64,000 nt of DNA from Streptomyces sp. NBC_01197 (GTDB taxonomy: Bacteria > Actinomycetota > Actinomycetes > Streptomycetales > Streptomycetaceae). The notes below the pieces were generated by a model, which saw only the letters and a list, made by a program, of their open reading frames with translations, searched no databases and was not told the origin of the DNA. Every line of letters begins with the position of its first letter. Positions within the stretch are counted from its first letter, which is position 1. The DNA lies in assembly GCF_036010505.1 (NCBI RefSeq), contig NZ_CP108569.1, forward strand, positions 2,172,001 through 2,236,000, in the 5' to 3' direction. Shown here in pieces: positions 48,652 to 58,040 of the stretch. A program made the translations under genes and the position numbers.

Positions 48652-48696
48652 GCTCTCTGCTCTGTATGTGCTCTCTACGCTGTATGCGCTGTATGC
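48652..48696. repeat. 2.5 copies of an 18-bp repeat upstream of ku
   Basis: GCTCTCTGCTCTGTATGT (48652-48669), GCTCTCTACGCTGTATGC (48670-48687) and a half-unit GCTGTATGC (48688-48696). It lies in the ku/ligD divergent region, over or near the ku promoter. Confidence 0.7.
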
Positions 48697-48704
48697 CCGG
48701 TGGC

Positions 48705-48724
48705 TGTGCACCCGGAGCTGCACA
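48705..48724. promoter_or_regulatory. palindrome in the ku/ligD divergent region
   Basis: TGTGCA-N8-TGCACA is perfectly symmetrical and lies midway between the two divergent start codons. A candidate operator for shared control of both NHEJ genes. Confidence 0.4.
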
Positions 48725-48783
48725 CCTTGTAGCTACATGCTGCTATTTATCCCGTTCGACGCATTTCGTGGGATTCTCATCGT

Positions 48784-49674
48784 ATGTCGCCGATCACCGA
48801 GGTGGAGGGCCGGCGCCTGCCGCTGACCAACCTCGACAAGGTCCTCTATCCGGCCACGGGCACCACGAAGGGCGAGGTCCTGCACTACTGCGCCAGCACC
48901 GCAGGGGCACTCCTGGCCCATCTGCACGGCCGCCCCGTCTCCTTCCTGCGATACCCGGACGGCCCCGGCGGCCAGCTGTTCTTCACCAAGAACGTGCCGC
49001 CGGGCACCCCCTCCTGGGTGCATACGGCCGAGGTGCCGCGCTCCAGGAGCAGGGACGCGCGCCAGGTGCTGTTGCAGGACCTGGCGAGCCTGATGTGGGC
49101 CGCCAATCTGGTGGTCGAGTTCCACACACCGCAGTGGACGGTCGACGCACCGGCCCGCGCCGACCGGCTCGTCCTCGATCTGGACCCCGGGGACCCGGCC
49201 ACCGCCGTCGAGTGCTGCACGGTGGCGCTGTGGCTGCGTGAGCGGCTTTCGGCGGACGGGCTGACCGCGTACGCGAAGACCTCGGGCTCCAAGGGGCTCC
49301 ACCTGCTGGCACCGCTGGAGCCGACGCCTTCGGACGAGGTGTCGGCGTACGCCAGGAAGCTCGCGGTCGAGGCCGAGGCCGCTCTGCCCGATCTGGCCCT
49401 GCACCGGATGAAACGGGCGCTGCGGCCGGGCAAGGTCTTCGTGGACCACAGCCAGAACGCGGCGGCGAAGACCACGGCCGCGCCCTACACGGTGCGCGCA
49501 CGGGCCGAACCGACCGTCTCCACGCCGGTGACCTGGGAGGAGGTCGAAGGGTGCACCGCCTCCGCCGACCTGGTCTTCAGAATCGACGACATCGGCCCCC
49601 GGCTGCAGCGGTACGGCGATCTGCTGGGCCCGCTGCTCAACCCCAACCGGGCCAGGCCGCTGCCCGGCGCCTGA
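48784..49674 (+). CDS. ligD: stand-alone LigD polymerase (primase-polymerase) domain
   Basis: 296 aa, archaeo-eukaryotic primase-type polymerase of NHEJ. DLDPGD carries the catalytic Asp pair, SGSKGLHLL carries the His motif, and KVFVDHSQN the third motif. N-terminal NLDKVLYPA and FTKNVPPGTP are typical. No ligase or phosphoesterase domain is attached, so the ligase must be elsewhere. It fills gaps and adds ribonucleotides at ends. Divergent from ku. Confidence 0.94.
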   Translation: MSPITEVEGRRLPLTNLDKVLYPATGTTKGEVLHYCASTAGALLAHLHGRPVSFLRYPDGPGGQLFFTKNVPPGTPSWVHTAEVPRSRSRDARQVLLQDLASLMWAANLVVEFHTPQWTVDAPARADRLVLDLDPGDPATAVECCTVALWLRERLSADGLTAYAKTSGSKGLHLLAPLEPTPSDEVSAYARKLAVEAEAALPDLALHRMKRALRPGKVFVDHSQNAAAKTTAAPYTVRARAEPTVSTPVTWEEVEGCTASADLVFRIDDIGPRLQRYGDLLGPLLNPNRARPLPGA

Positions 49675-49707
49675 CCCCAGCACCCCCCAGCCGCCGGCCA
49701 TGCCCGG

Positions 49708-50607
49708 TCACACCCGCAGCCAGGTCCTCCGGTCGCGGGCCGTCGCGTACAGCGACTCGATGTCGGCCGGCTTCAGCACGCCACCGAGCCCGGCCAGCGC
49801 CCCCACCTCGCCGTCCCTCAGCAGCCGTACGCCCACCTGCCCGCCCTCCCGCAGCAGCCACGCCTCATCCGGCCGCGCACCGGGTCCCCCGGGCCCGCCG
49901 GGCTCTCCGCGGCCCCCGGCGCCCCGCGCCGCCGGCTCCACCCGTACCGCGCCGACGATCCCGAGCACCGGACGTACCGCCGTGGCCAGGGCGAGCGATG
50001 CCCGCTCCGCCTCGTGGCGGGCCCAGCGCAGCTGCGGTTCCGGCTCTCCGCGCCCGGCCGCGACCAGCGGATCCGCGATCCGGACCGTCCGCTTCCGGGA
50101 GGCCAGGGTCCGCACGGACAGCACTCCGGCCGGGCCGATCAGCAAATGGCCGATATGCCCGCCACCGGGCAGCGGCACCGAGTGCAGTACCCGCCACCCC
50201 GCGCCCTCCAGCGTGTCCAGCTCGGCCCCCAGTGCCTCCTGGGCGGCGAGCGCGTTGAGCGCGGCGCGCCGGGGAGCCGGCCGGAAACGGGAGACGGCGA
50301 TCCCCGCCAGGGCGGTGTGCAGCGCCTCGCCCGGCCGGTTGGGTGCGAGGTCGTCGTCGGGGTGGAGGGTGAGCAGCGCGAGTTCCGCCGGGGTGGGGAC
50401 CGGCGGCGGGCCGACGGACCAACTTCCGGGCTCTCCGCTCAGATACGGCGCCAGGGCTTCCAGCACCTCGGCTCCGTACTCGGCCAGTACCAGGCTGACT
50501 CGCCCCGATTCCTGGTCGTACCAGGCAGCGGCCGGGCCTCCCGGCAGCGTGACGTACAGCCGGGTCCGGCCCTGGTACCGCCCCGGTGTCACCCTGAGTT
50601 CCGGCAT
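49708..50607 (-). CDS. NERD-like domain protein with degenerate active site
   Basis: 299 aa. An N-terminal beta-rich part (RLYVTLPGGPAAAWYDQESG) is followed by a nuclease-related (NERD)-like centre with GWRVLHSVPLPGGGHIGHLLIGPAGVL. The catalytic Asp of the usual H-I-D-H is Gly, and the downstream D-x-K is not visible, so nuclease activity is unlikely. The C-terminal part contains a Gly/Pro-rich low-complexity insert. Function unknown. The ATG is preceded by GGTGGGGG, more than ten bases away. Confidence 0.65.
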   Translation of the reverse strand: MPELRVTPGRYQGRTRLYVTLPGGPAAAWYDQESGRVSLVLAEYGAEVLEALAPYLSGEPGSWSVGPPPVPTPAELALLTLHPDDDLAPNRPGEALHTALAGIAVSRFRPAPRRAALNALAAQEALGAELDTLEGAGWRVLHSVPLPGGGHIGHLLIGPAGVLSVRTLASRKRTVRIADPLVAAGRGEPEPQLRWARHEAERASLALATAVRPVLGIVGAVRVEPAARGAGGRGEPGGPGGPGARPDEAWLLREGGQVGVRLLRDGEVGALAGLGGVLKPADIESLYATARDRRTWLRV

Positions 50608-50708
50608 ACCGCATCACCCCCACCCCGACCATGGGAACAGCCCGGGCGCCGCAGGGGCAAGAACCCGGTTACGGTGTACCGCGATTACCGACCAGGAGGG
50701 GACCCATC

Positions 50709-51020
50709 ATGATCATTTTTGGCAGCAGAGGCTATCTCTACCAGCTGGCCATACTGACGCTGGTGTGCGGACAGTGCGGAAACCCAGCCGCGCACACGCT
50801 CCGTAAGCGCGTCACCAAGTTCACGCTGTTCTTCGTGCCGCTCTTCCCGCTCTCCGTCAAGTACGCGACGCAGTGCACGTTCTGCGGTGTCGAGAACCGG
50901 GCGACCAAGGAGCAGGCCGAGCAGCTGCTGGCCCAGAGCGCAGGTCAGCCGCAGGGCCCGCAGCAGGGGTACGGCCGGCCCGCGCCGCAGCAGCAGGGGC
51001 AGAACCCGTACCAGCGGTGA
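50709..51020 (+). CDS. small zinc-ribbon membrane-associated protein
   Basis: 103 aa. Two CxxC pairs, CGQCG (about 21-25) and CTFCG (about 57-61), make a zinc ribbon interrupted by a hydrophobic FTLFFVPLFPL segment. The C-terminus (about 75-103) is Gln/Gly/Pro-rich. Such proteins are common in Streptomyces; function unknown. The ATG has GGAGGGG upstream, ideal spacing. Downstream lies the FtsW-like gene. Confidence 0.85.
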   Translation: MIIFGSRGYLYQLAILTLVCGQCGNPAAHTLRKRVTKFTLFFVPLFPLSVKYATQCTFCGVENRATKEQAEQLLAQSAGQPQGPQQGYGRPAPQQQGQNPYQR

Positions 51021-51162
51021 GCCGCGCCGCCGGCCCGCGCCGCCGGCGAAGCCGGTCCGGGCGGCCCTGACCCAGCGTCACTCCGGGGCCGTCCCGCCGC
51101 TGTCCGGCCACCGCCCCCGCCATGCGCGGTACCGGCTCCCCATCGGCGCACTGAGACATTAA

Positions 51163-51191
51163 CGGACATAGCGTCAGCGTCTTGCTAGCTT
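51163..51191 (+). promoter_or_regulatory. promoter of the FtsW-PBP operon (leaderless)
   Basis: CGGACA (51163-51168) and TAGCTT (51186-51191) are spaced by 17 bp, both close to the streptomycete consensus. The -10 ends seven bases before the ATG at 51199, and no ribosome-binding site exists, so the transcript is predicted to start at or next to the ATG. Confidence 0.6.
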
Positions 51192-51198
51192 TCCTGGC

Positions 51199-52578
51199 AT
51201 GACCGCAACGACGGCGGACGCTCCCCCGCCCGAACTACGTCTGCCGAAGCGTCGGGGCGTCGAGCTGGTGCTGCTGATGGGCGCCGTACTGATCTCCGTC
51301 TACGGCTACATCAACGTCGGACTGGCCAAGAACGACGCGGTACCGGCGGACACCCTGAACTACGGTGCGGGTCTTGGCCTGCTGGCGCTCCTCGCCCATC
51401 TCGCGGTCCGCTTCCGGGCCCCGTACGCGGACCCGCTGCTACTGCCGATCGCCGTGCTCCTCAACGGCATCGGCCTCGTGCTGATCTACCGTCTCGACCT
51501 GGAGACCCCGGGCGACAGCGCGGCCCCCACCCAGCTGATCTGGTCCACGCTCGCCGTGGCGCTCTTCATCTGCTGCGTGCTCTTCCTGCGCGACCACCGG
51601 GTCCTGCAGCACTACACCTATCTCTCGGTCGCCGCCGCCCTGGCCCTGATGATCATCCCGATCCTCTTCCCCGCGGTGAACGGCGCGAAGATCTGGATCC
51701 GGGTCGGCGGCTTCTCCATCCAGCCCGGCGAGTTCGCCAAGATCCTGCTCGCGGTCTTCTTCGCGGCGTACCTCTCGGCCAACCGCAACGCGCTCTCCTA
51801 CACCGGCCGCAGGATCTGGCGGCTCCAACTGCCCACCATGCGCGTGCTGGCACCGGTGCTGGCGATCTGGCTGATCAGTGTGGGCGTCCTCGTCCTGGAG
51901 CGCGATCTCGGGACCTCACTGCTCTTCTTCGGCCTGTTCGTGATCATGCTGTACGTGGCGACGGGCCGGCTCAGCTGGATCGCGATCGGCATGGTGATGG
52001 CGGCGTTCGGCGCGTTCGTCGTGGGCAGTCTCGAACCCCATATCCGCGGCCGCGTCGAGGACTGGCTGCACCCCTTCGCCTCCATCGAAGCGGGCCAGGG
52101 TGCCAACCAGCTCGCCCAGTCGCTCTTCGCGTTCGCGGCCGGCGGCATCCTCGGCACCGGCCTCGGGCTCGGCCACTCGATCCTCATCGGCTTCGCGGTG
52201 AAGTCCGACTTCATCCTGGCCACGGCGGGCGAGGAGCTGGGTCTCGCCGGGCTCTCGGCGATCTTCCTGCTGTACGCCCTGGCGGTGGCCCGCGGCTACC
52301 GGGCCGGGCTCGCGCTCCGCGACACCTTCGGCCGGCTGCTCGCGATCGGCCTCTCCTCGATCCTGGCGATCCAGGTGTTCGTGATCGCGGGCGGGGTGAT
52401 GGGCCTGATCCCGCTGACCGGTATGGCGATGCCCTTCCTCGCCCAGGGCGGTTCATCGCTGGTCACCAACTGGGTGATCGTGGCGCTGCTCATCCGGATA
52501 AGCGACTCCGCGCGCAGACCGGACCCGGAGTTCATGGAGACCGGCATCATCGCGCCGATCGTGGAGGGCGAGTCGTGA
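51199..52578 (+). CDS. FtsW/RodA/SpoVE-type peptidoglycan polymerase
   Basis: 459 aa, about ten to twelve membrane helices. The SEDS motifs are clear: NGAKIWIRVGGFSIQPGEFAKI (about 155-176), DLGTSLLFFGLFVIMLYVATGRLSW, and the later loop AEEGLGL-like region with GEELGLAGLS, plus the GGSS near the end (AQGGSSLVTNW). SEDS proteins extend glycan strands together with a class B PBP, encoded next and overlapping by four bases (GTGA). Confidence 0.95.
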   Translation: MTATTADAPPPELRLPKRRGVELVLLMGAVLISVYGYINVGLAKNDAVPADTLNYGAGLGLLALLAHLAVRFRAPYADPLLLPIAVLLNGIGLVLIYRLDLETPGDSAAPTQLIWSTLAVALFICCVLFLRDHRVLQHYTYLSVAAALALMIIPILFPAVNGAKIWIRVGGFSIQPGEFAKILLAVFFAAYLSANRNALSYTGRRIWRLQLPTMRVLAPVLAIWLISVGVLVLERDLGTSLLFFGLFVIMLYVATGRLSWIAIGMVMAAFGAFVVGSLEPHIRGRVEDWLHPFASIEAGQGANQLAQSLFAFAAGGILGTGLGLGHSILIGFAVKSDFILATAGEELGLAGLSAIFLLYALAVARGYRAGLALRDTFGRLLAIGLSSILAIQVFVIAGGVMGLIPLTGMAMPFLAQGGSSLVTNWVIVALLIRISDSARRPDPEFMETGIIAPIVEGES

Positions 52579-54032
52579 TCCGCTACATCCGGCGCGCTGC
52601 CGCCTGCTGTCTGCTGCTTCTGGTCGCGCTGCTGGCCAACGCCGCCAGGATCCAGGTGTTCCAGGCGGACTCGCTGGACAAGAACCAGGCCAACCGCCGC
52701 CAGACCATTGCCCGTTACCAGCAGCCGCGCGGCAGCATCCTGGTCGGCGGGCACAGCATCACCGGGTCGAAGGACACCGGCCAGCAGCTGCGGTACGAGC
52801 GCACGTACCGCGACGGCCCGCTGTACGCGCCGGTCACCGGCTACGCCTCGCAGACCTACGGCACCACCCTGATCGAGAACGCCGAGGACGGCATCCTGTC
52901 CGGCACCGACTCGATGCTCGCCCCCTTCCCGCTCTGGAACGAACTGACCCGCGCGCAGCAGCCGGGCGGCAGCGTGGCCACCACCATCAAGGCGTCGGTG
53001 CAGGAGGCAGCGTACAACGGGCTCGGCCGCAGGCGCGGCGCGGTCGCCGCGCTCGAGCCCTCGACCGGGAAGATCCTGGCGCTGGTCAGCACCCCTTCGT
53101 ACGACCCGGGGGACCTGTCGAGCACCGGCTCGTCCGCCAGCAGCGCCTGGTCGCGGCTGACCCGCTCCCCCGACCAGCCGATGGTCAACCGGGCCATCCG
53201 GCAAACCTATCCGCCAGGTTCCACCTTCAAGATCGTGACGGCGGCAGCCGCCCTCGACGCGGGTGTGGTCACCGATATGAACGCGGACACCGACACCCCC
53301 GATCCGTACACGCTGCCCAACACCACGACCGTCCTGCCGAACGAGGCGAGCGGCTGCGGGAACGCCTCACTCGCGTACGCCATCGAGGTCTCCTGCAACA
53401 CCGTGATGGCCAACCTCGGAGTCAGGGTCGGGCTGGGCGGGATGGTCGACGCGGCCGGGAAGTTCGGCTTCAACGACACCGGTCTGAGGATCCCCTCCGG
53501 GGTGGCCAAGAGCAATTTCGACACCGACATGACCAAGGACCAGCTGGCGCTCTCGTCGATCGGGCAGTTCAACACCTCGGCGACACCGCTGCAGATGGCG
53601 ATGGTCTCGGCCGCCGTCGCGAACGGCGGGGAGCTAATGTACCCGCATCTGGTCGACGAGACCCGGGCCAAGGGCGGGCGGGTCGTCAGCCGTACGGAAC
53701 CGAAGTCGTACCGCCGGGCGATGGACGCCTCGACGGCGGTCCAGCTCCAGCAGATGATGGTGGACGTCGTGACCCAGGGCACCGGTTCCAACGCGGCGAT
53801 CCCGGGCGCGACGGTGGGCGGCAAGACCGGCACCGCACAGAACGGGGTCAACAACACCGGTACCCCGTACGCCTGGTTCATCTCCTGGGCGAAGGCCGAC
53901 GGCGCGAGCCGGCCGGCGGTCGCGGTGGCCGTCGTCGTCGAGGACGCGTCGGCCCACCGTGCCGACATCACCGGCGGCGGCTTCGCGGCCCCGATCGCAC
54001 GGGCGGTCATGCGGGCCGCGCTGGGACAATGA
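52575..54032 (+). CDS. class B penicillin-binding protein
   Basis: 485 aa. One N-terminal membrane helix is followed by a dimerisation region and the transpeptidase domain with the active-site SxxK (S216-TF-K219 in YPPGSTFKIV), SxN (SCN, S273) and KTG (GGKTGTAQNG, K417). It crosslinks peptidoglycan together with the SEDS polymerase encoded directly upstream. The GTG start overlaps the upstream stop. It lacks a PASTA domain. Confidence 0.95.
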   Translation: MIRYIRRAAACCLLLLVALLANAARIQVFQADSLDKNQANRRQTIARYQQPRGSILVGGHSITGSKDTGQQLRYERTYRDGPLYAPVTGYASQTYGTTLIENAEDGILSGTDSMLAPFPLWNELTRAQQPGGSVATTIKASVQEAAYNGLGRRRGAVAALEPSTGKILALVSTPSYDPGDLSSTGSSASSAWSRLTRSPDQPMVNRAIRQTYPPGSTFKIVTAAAALDAGVVTDMNADTDTPDPYTLPNTTTVLPNEASGCGNASLAYAIEVSCNTVMANLGVRVGLGGMVDAAGKFGFNDTGLRIPSGVAKSNFDTDMTKDQLALSSIGQFNTSATPLQMAMVSAAVANGGELMYPHLVDETRAKGGRVVSRTEPKSYRRAMDASTAVQLQQMMVDVVTQGTGSNAAIPGATVGGKTGTAQNGVNNTGTPYAWFISWAKADGASRPAVAVAVVVEDASAHRADITGGGFAAPIARAVMRAALGQ

Positions 54033-54096
54033 CAGCCGGGACCGGCGGCTGGAGCGGTGGCCGGGACCGGCCGCCGATTGAAGGGGGATGAGGGCG

Positions 54097-55203
54097 ATGC
54101 CGGTGAACGCGGTGGTGGCGCAAGCGCTCGGGCGGATCGCACGGCTGGACCCCGCGCTCAGCGCCTTCACCGAGGTCTGGCCGGATGCGGCGCAGGGCTG
54201 CCCGCCCCCGGACCACCCCGGGGGCGACGCTCCGCCGCTCGCCGGAGTGCCCCTCTCCGGGGCCCCGTTCGCGGTGAAGGGCCCGTCCGGCCTCCGCGGG
54301 TACGCGGCCCGGCGGCTGCGGGCCGCGGGCGCCGTCCCGGTCGGCTCGACGGCGGTGCCGGGGCCCGGGACGCACTGGCAGACCTGGGGCCTCGGCGCGC
54401 ACGGCCCCACCCGCAATCCGTGGCGCCCGGACCGTACGCCTGGCGGTTCGTCGGCCGGGTCGGCGGTGTCGGTCGCCACCGGCATGGTCCCGCTGGCCAC
54501 CGGGAGCGACGGCGCGGGATCGGTGCGGATACCGGCCGCGTGGTGCGGCGTGCTGGGCCTCAGGACGACGGCGGGGCTGCTGCCGTCGCCCGACCGGACC
54601 GGGCTGGCGTCGGCCGGCGTGCTGGCGGCCGACGCCTCCTGGGCGGAGGCGTATCTGCGTGCGGTGACGGGCCGGTACGAACCGTCCCTGCCGGAGTTCC
54701 CGGTGTCCGCCGTCTGGTCGGCGGACCTGGGCTTCGCCGCGGTCGACGACGAGGTGGAACGGGTGGCCAGGCGAGCGGTGGACCGGATGGCGGCGGCCGG
54801 TCTCGTACGCCTCGACGCCACCTCGTACGACCTGCTCGACCCGTGCGATGCCTGGCTGGCGGTGCGCGGCGGACAGCCGGACCTGGCCACGGCTGTCCGT
54901 GCGGAGAACGACCACCGGCTGGCGTCCCTCTTCGCCCGCACCCCGTTGCTGCTCACACCAGTGACACCGAACCGGCCGCATGGCCATGAAGGGCCGGGCG
55001 AACGGTACTCGACCTCGCTGACCTGGGCTTTCAACCTCAGTGGTCATCCGGCGGCAAGCATTCCGGCGGGCTTCGGCCCGGATGGGTGCCCGGTGGGACT
55101 GCAGATCGTGGCCCCGCGCGGGCAGGACGCCTCGCTGCTGGAGATGGCGCGGGCCGCCGAGACGATCTTGGACAGGACCGCTTGGCCCGCTTCGCCCCGC
55201 TAA
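54097..55203 (+). CDS. amidase-signature family protein
   Basis: 368 aa, about 100 residues shorter than most amidases. The Ser-cisSer-Lys set is visible: K61 (AVKGPSG), cis-Ser S119 ([16 protein letters not shown]) and nucleophile S142 ([12 protein letters not shown]), so activity is likely. Homologues hydrolyse small amides such as aryl or fatty-acid amides; the substrate is unknown. It follows the PBP after 64 bp. ATG 54097 with AAGGGGGATGAGGG upstream was preferred to ATG 54088. Confidence 0.87.
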   Translation: MPVNAVVAQALGRIARLDPALSAFTEVWPDAAQGCPPPDHPGGDAPPLAGVPLSGAPFAVKGPSGLRGYAARRLRAAGAVPVGSTAVPGPGTHWQTWGLGAHGPTRNPWRPDRTPGGSSAGSAVSVATGMVPLATGSDGAGSVRIPAAWCGVLGLRTTAGLLPSPDRTGLASAGVLAADASWAEAYLRAVTGRYEPSLPEFPVSAVWSADLGFAAVDDEVERVARRAVDRMAAAGLVRLDATSYDLLDPCDAWLAVRGGQPDLATAVRAENDHRLASLFARTPLLLTPVTPNRPHGHEGPGERYSTSLTWAFNLSGHPAASIPAGFGPDGCPVGLQIVAPRGQDASLLEMARAAETILDRTAWPASPR

Positions 55204-55226
55204 GGGATCAATGCTATGAAACGAGT

Positions 55227-57992
55227 GTGACCGCCCACCGCCGGAGCCCCGTGCCGCACCCGTCGCGCTGGGGGCTGCGCCGGAGTGTCGCCATGCAGGT
55301 GTTCGGTATGCAGGTGGTGCTGATCGTTCTGCTGGTCGCAGCGGCCGCGGTGGTGCTGGTGCTGCAGTCCAGGACCGACAGCGTGAACGCGGCGCGGAAC
55401 CGCTCACTGGCCGCGGCCGAGGGGTTCGCCCACGCTCCCGGGCTGCCCCAGGCGCTGCGCTCACGCGATCCGACGGCCGCGCTGGAGCCGCTGGCGGAGG
55501 CCGCCCGCAAAGGGGCCGGGGTCGACTTCGTCACCGTGATGAGCACCCGGGGGATCCGCTACACGGACCCTCAGCGCGCCCTGATCGGCAAGCGGTCCTC
55601 AGGTGATCTGAGCAAGGCCGTGGCGGGGCACGCCTTCACCGAGATCTTCTCCGGGGCGCCGTCCGACGCCGTGCGTGCCGTCGCCCCCGTGCCCGACGGC
55701 CACGGCCGGGTCGTCGGCCTGGTCGCGGCCGGAATCGAGATCAACAATGTGACGGACCTGGTCAACCGGAGGCTGCCGCTCTTCCTCGGTACCACCGCGG
55801 CCGCCCTCGCCGTGGCCACCGTCGGGGCGGCTCTGGTCAGCCGCCGGCTCGGCCGCCAGACACACGGTCTGGGCCCCGCCGAGATGACCCGGATGTACGA
55901 GCACAACGACGCCGTTCTGCACGCGGTGCGCGAGGGCGTGCTCATCATCGGCAGCGAGGGGCAGGTCCTGCTGGCGAACGACGAGGCGCGCCGGCTGCTC
56001 TCCCTGCCGCCCGATGCCGAGCTCGGCCGGATCACGGACCTCGGGCTCGCCCCTGCCACGGAGCGGCTGCTGACCAGGGGCGAGCCGGTGACCGACGCCG
56101 TGCACCTCACCGGGGACCGGCTGCTTGCGGTCAACCTGCGGCTCACCCCGACCCGGGCCGGGCTCGGCAGCTCGGTGGTGACCCTGCGGGACACCACCGA
56201 GCTGCGCGCCCTGACCGGCCGCGCGGAAGTGGCCAGGGAGCGGCTGCAGTTGCTGTACGACGCGAGCGGGCGGGTGGGCACCTCGCTGGACGCGGTACGG
56301 ACGGCCGAGGAACTGGCGGAAGTGGCCGTGCCGCGGTTCGCCGACTTCGTCACGGTGGACCTGACGGAGCCGGTGCTGTCCGGCGGGGAGCCGGGCGGCG
56401 CCTTCACCTCGATGCGGCGGGCCGCCGTACGGGGTGTCCGCGACAGCGGTGCGCTGGACCCGGCCGGCACCCGGATCGAGGTGGAGCCCGGAACCCCGCT
56501 GGCGCAGTACCTGGCCTCCGGTGAGGCCACTCTGGAGGCCGATCTCCCCGGTACGTCCGACTGGCGGGAGCAGGACCCGGCCGGCGGTCTGCGCGCGGTC
56601 GAAGAGGGGTTCGGCTCCCTGATCCGGATGCCGCTCACGGCGCGCGGGGTGGTACTGGGGCTGGTGAGCTTCTGGCGGACCCTGGAGCGTGAACCGTACG
56701 AGGAGGACGACCTCTCCTTCGCCGAGGAGCTGGCCCTGCGGGCGGCGCTGAGCGTCGACAACGCCCGCCGGTTCACCCGCGAGCACACCACGGCAGTCAC
56801 CCTCCAGCAGAGCCTGCTCCCCCACGATCTGCCGGAGAACCGGGCCCTGGACGTGGCCCACCGCTACGTACCGGCGCGGACCGGGGTGGGCGGCGACTGG
56901 TTCGACGTCATCCCGCTGCCCGGCGCCCGGGTCGCACTGGTCATCGGCGATGTCGTCGGGCACGGCCTGCACGCCGCCGTGACCATGGGACGGCTCCGGA
57001 CGGCCGTCCACAACTTCTCCTCCCTCGACCTGTCCCCGGACGAGATCCTGGGCCACCTCAACGACCTGGTCCTCACCATGGACGAGGGGAAGAGTTCGCT
57101 GGGTGACGGCACCGGCGTCACCGGGGCCACCTGTATGTACGCGGTGTACGAGTCCGTGTCGGGCCGATGCACGGTGGCGAGCGCCGGCCACCTCGGCCCG
57201 GCGCTCGTCGACCCCGACGGAACGGCGCGGTTCCCTGGCGTCCCCGTGGGGCCGCCGCTGGGCACCGCCAATCTGCCCTTCGAGACCGCGGTGCTCGACC
57301 TGGCCGCCGGCACCAGCCTGGTGCTCTACACCGACGGCCTGGTGGAGGAGCGCGGCCGGGACATCGATGTGGGCCTGGAACTGCTGCGCACCACCCTGGA
57401 GGAACAGGCCGGGCGCGACACGGAGCCGCAGGAGATGTGCCGGAGCGTGTTCGACGCGCTGTCGCCCTCGCACCGGGAGGACGACGCCGCCCTCCTCGTG
57501 GCCAGGACCCGGCTGCTCGACCCGGCGTCCGTCGCGGACTGGGAGCTGGACGCCGACCCGGCGGCGGTCGCCACGGTACGGTCCCAGGCGGCCCGCAGGC
57601 TCGGCGAATGGGGCCTGGACGAGATCGCGTTCAACACCGAGCTCATCCTGAGCGAACTGCTCACCAACGCGGTCCGCTACGGCACCGCCCCGATCCGGGT
57701 GCGGCTGCTCCACAGCGAGACCTTGACCTGCGAGGTCGCCGACAGCAGCAGCACCTCACCGCATCTGAAGCGGGCGGCGGCGATGGACGAGGGCGGGCGC
57801 GGGCTCTATCTCGTCGCGCAGTTCGCGGAGCGGTGGGGCACCCGGTACCCGCCGCACGGGAAGATCATCTGGGCCGAACAGCTCCTCACCGGGCCGCCGG
57901 CCCAGCCCCAGCAGTGGTCCGTGGATCTGGACGACCTCGACGACCTGGACGACCTGGAGGGTCCGGGAGGCCCGGGGGGCGCCGGCCCGTGA
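55227..57992 (+). CDS. membrane PAS-GAF-SpoIIE (PP2C) phosphatase with C-terminal ATPase-kinase domain
   Basis: 921 aa. Order: membrane helix 1 (about 22-46), an extracytoplasmic sensor loop (about 50-180), membrane helix 2 (about 183-205), PAS (about 223-335), GAF (about 340-515), a PP2C/SpoIIE domain (about 522-760; GGDWFD, VIGDVVGHG, TDGLVEERG, REDDAA intact), and an HATPase_c anti-sigma-kinase-like domain (about 770-895; ELLTNAVRYG, DEGGRGLYLV). The protein therefore carries both arms of a partner-switching circuit. The C-terminus has repeated DDLDDLDDL. GTG 55227 has no clear ribosome-binding site, but TATGAA is close, so it may be leaderless. Confidence 0.9.
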   Translation: MTAHRRSPVPHPSRWGLRRSVAMQVFGMQVVLIVLLVAAAAVVLVLQSRTDSVNAARNRSLAAAEGFAHAPGLPQALRSRDPTAALEPLAEAARKGAGVDFVTVMSTRGIRYTDPQRALIGKRSSGDLSKAVAGHAFTEIFSGAPSDAVRAVAPVPDGHGRVVGLVAAGIEINNVTDLVNRRLPLFLGTTAAALAVATVGAALVSRRLGRQTHGLGPAEMTRMYEHNDAVLHAVREGVLIIGSEGQVLLANDEARRLLSLPPDAELGRITDLGLAPATERLLTRGEPVTDAVHLTGDRLLAVNLRLTPTRAGLGSSVVTLRDTTELRALTGRAEVARERLQLLYDASGRVGTSLDAVRTAEELAEVAVPRFADFVTVDLTEPVLSGGEPGGAFTSMRRAAVRGVRDSGALDPAGTRIEVEPGTPLAQYLASGEATLEADLPGTSDWREQDPAGGLRAVEEGFGSLIRMPLTARGVVLGLVSFWRTLEREPYEEDDLSFAEELALRAALSVDNARRFTREHTTAVTLQQSLLPHDLPENRALDVAHRYVPARTGVGGDWFDVIPLPGARVALVIGDVVGHGLHAAVTMGRLRTAVHNFSSLDLSPDEILGHLNDLVLTMDEGKSSLGDGTGVTGATCMYAVYESVSGRCTVASAGHLGPALVDPDGTARFPGVPVGPPLGTANLPFETAVLDLAAGTSLVLYTDGLVEERGRDIDVGLELLRTTLEEQAGRDTEPQEMCRSVFDALSPSHREDDAALLVARTRLLDPASVADWELDADPAAVATVRSQAARRLGEWGLDEIAFNTELILSELLTNAVRYGTAPIRVRLLHSETLTCEVADSSSTSPHLKRAAAMDEGGRGLYLVAQFAERWGTRYPPHGKIIWAEQLLTGPPAQPQQWSVDLDDLDDLDDLEGPGGPGGAGP

Positions 57993-58040
57993 CGGGCTCG
58001 GGGCGGTACCGGCCCCGGGGCAGCGCTCAGGCCCCGGCGG

